Origin: CAZTXD01 sp964617995
Lineage (GTDB): Bacteria; Actinomycetota; Acidimicrobiia; Spongiisociales; ZC4RG35
Assembly (NCBI GenBank): GCA_964617995.1
Contig: CAZTXD010000095.1
Coordinates: 1 to 14,296, forward strand
DNA length: 14,296 nucleotides
Direction: 5' to 3'
The notes under the pieces were generated by a model. That model made no database searches, was not told the origin of the DNA, and saw only the letters and a list, made by a program, of their open reading frames with translations. Position numbers and translations under genes: made by a program. Of this stretch, positions 13,990 through 14,296 are shown piece by piece. Each line of letters opens with the position of its first letter. Position 1 is the stretch's first letter.

Positions 13990-14296
13990 ATGTCCGAGGT
14001 CCGTGTTCATAACTTCTCGATCTCTCTGGACGGGTTCGGGACCGGCGACGGGATCACGTTCGACGCCCCGTTTGGTCACGCCGGAGAACGCCTCCACGAG
14101 TGGATGTTCGCCACTCGATTCTGGCGGTCGATGGTGGGAGAGCCTGGTGGCACCGTGGGTGTCGACCACTCGTTCGCCGAGCGCCATGGGATCGGTATCG
14201 GTGCCGAGATCATGGGCCGGGGCAAGTTCGGCGCGCAGACGGGCCCGTGGACCGATGTCGGCACCGACGACGAGTGGCGGGGCTGGTGGGGGCCGA
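13990..14296 (+). CDS. DHFR/RibD-C-like reductase, partial at right edge
   Basis: The first 102 codons of a dihydrofolate reductase-family protein, running off the window. The ATG at 13990 has AGGAGG 5 nt upstream. Recognisable are VHNFSISLDGFGTGD, DAPFGHAGERLHEWMF, and IGAEIMGRGKFG, then PWTDVG and WRGWWGP, which is typical of one actinobacterial subgroup of the family. It lies 267 bp after the phosphotransferase on the same strand. That gap holds an open frame (13719-14012) overlapping the phosphotransferase stop, but its composition is not protein-like and it overlaps this well-supported start. I see no terminator or clear promoter in the gap. It is the fourth DHFR-like gene or remnant in this half of the window. 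Confidence 0.85.
   Translation, partial: MSEVRVHNFSISLDGFGTGDGITFDAPFGHAGERLHEWMFATRFWRSMVGEPGGTVGVDHSFAERHGIGIGAEIMGRGKFGAQTGPWTDVGTDDEWRGWWGP

Noticed and set aside
13719..14012. 97-codon + strand frame overlapping the Rph-like stop by GTGA
   Set aside because: The stop/start overlap is tempting, but the product is Ser/Gly-rich and unassignable, and it overlaps the well-supported DHFR-like start at 13990 in another frame.
1..14296. CRISPR arrays, insertion sequences, tRNA or rRNA genes
   Set aside because: No spaced identical repeats, transposase motifs, terminal inverted repeats or tRNA T-loop/acceptor patterns were seen by eye; a tRNA scan was not possible.

Overview
The window looks like chromosomal DNA from a high-G+C actinobacterium. 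Third codon positions are rich in G/C, GTG and TTG starts occur, most genes have GGAGG-like ribosome binding sites, and the protein families are actinobacterial in flavour. An uncultured Acidimicrobiia-like lineage is possible, but that is inference only. All calls come from reading the sequence; no database search was run.

Layout. (1) 1-2509: a partial ORF at the left edge, a TrhA/hemolysin III membrane protein (-), a small one-helix membrane protein (-), a LapA-domain membrane protein (-), and a divergent MarR regulator (+). The lapA/marR intergenic region has two back-to-back sigma70-like promoters that overlap each other and two small palindromes. (2) 2510-3303: almost 800 bp without a convincing gene, holding a possible gene remnant, an AT-rich promoter with a palindrome over its -10 box, and a leader of about 255 nt with two hairpins. 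(3) 3304-8029: a carbohydrate island of GT4 glycosyltransferase, six-hairpin (alpha/alpha-barrel) glycosidase-like protein and GH130 mannoside phosphorylase/hydrolase on +, meeting a second GT4 glycosyltransferase on - with overlapping 3' ends. Two transferases plus two candidate glycan-cleaving enzymes suggest synthesis and turnover of a mannose-containing oligo- or polysaccharide. (4) 8050-8827: a tiny Lys/Arg-rich protein followed by two broken genes, a LuxR-type helix-turn-helix end out of frame with its start and a dihydrofolate-reductase-like gene cut after about 44 residues. (5) 9025-14296: a TetR regulator followed by two translationally coupled DHFR/RibD-C-like reductases on -, divergent from a large rifampin-phosphotransferase-like enzyme on +, then another DHFR/RibD-C-like gene running off the right edge. 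A 27-bp imperfect palindrome lies between tetR and the phosphotransferase, with a -10-like box on each strand inside it.

The most interesting unit is region 5: a putative TetR-switched rifamycin-inactivation gene sharing one operator with a reductase operon, with four DHFR-fold genes or remnants within about 5.8 kb. The second is region 3, a four-gene mannan-type glycan module preceded by a structured leader.
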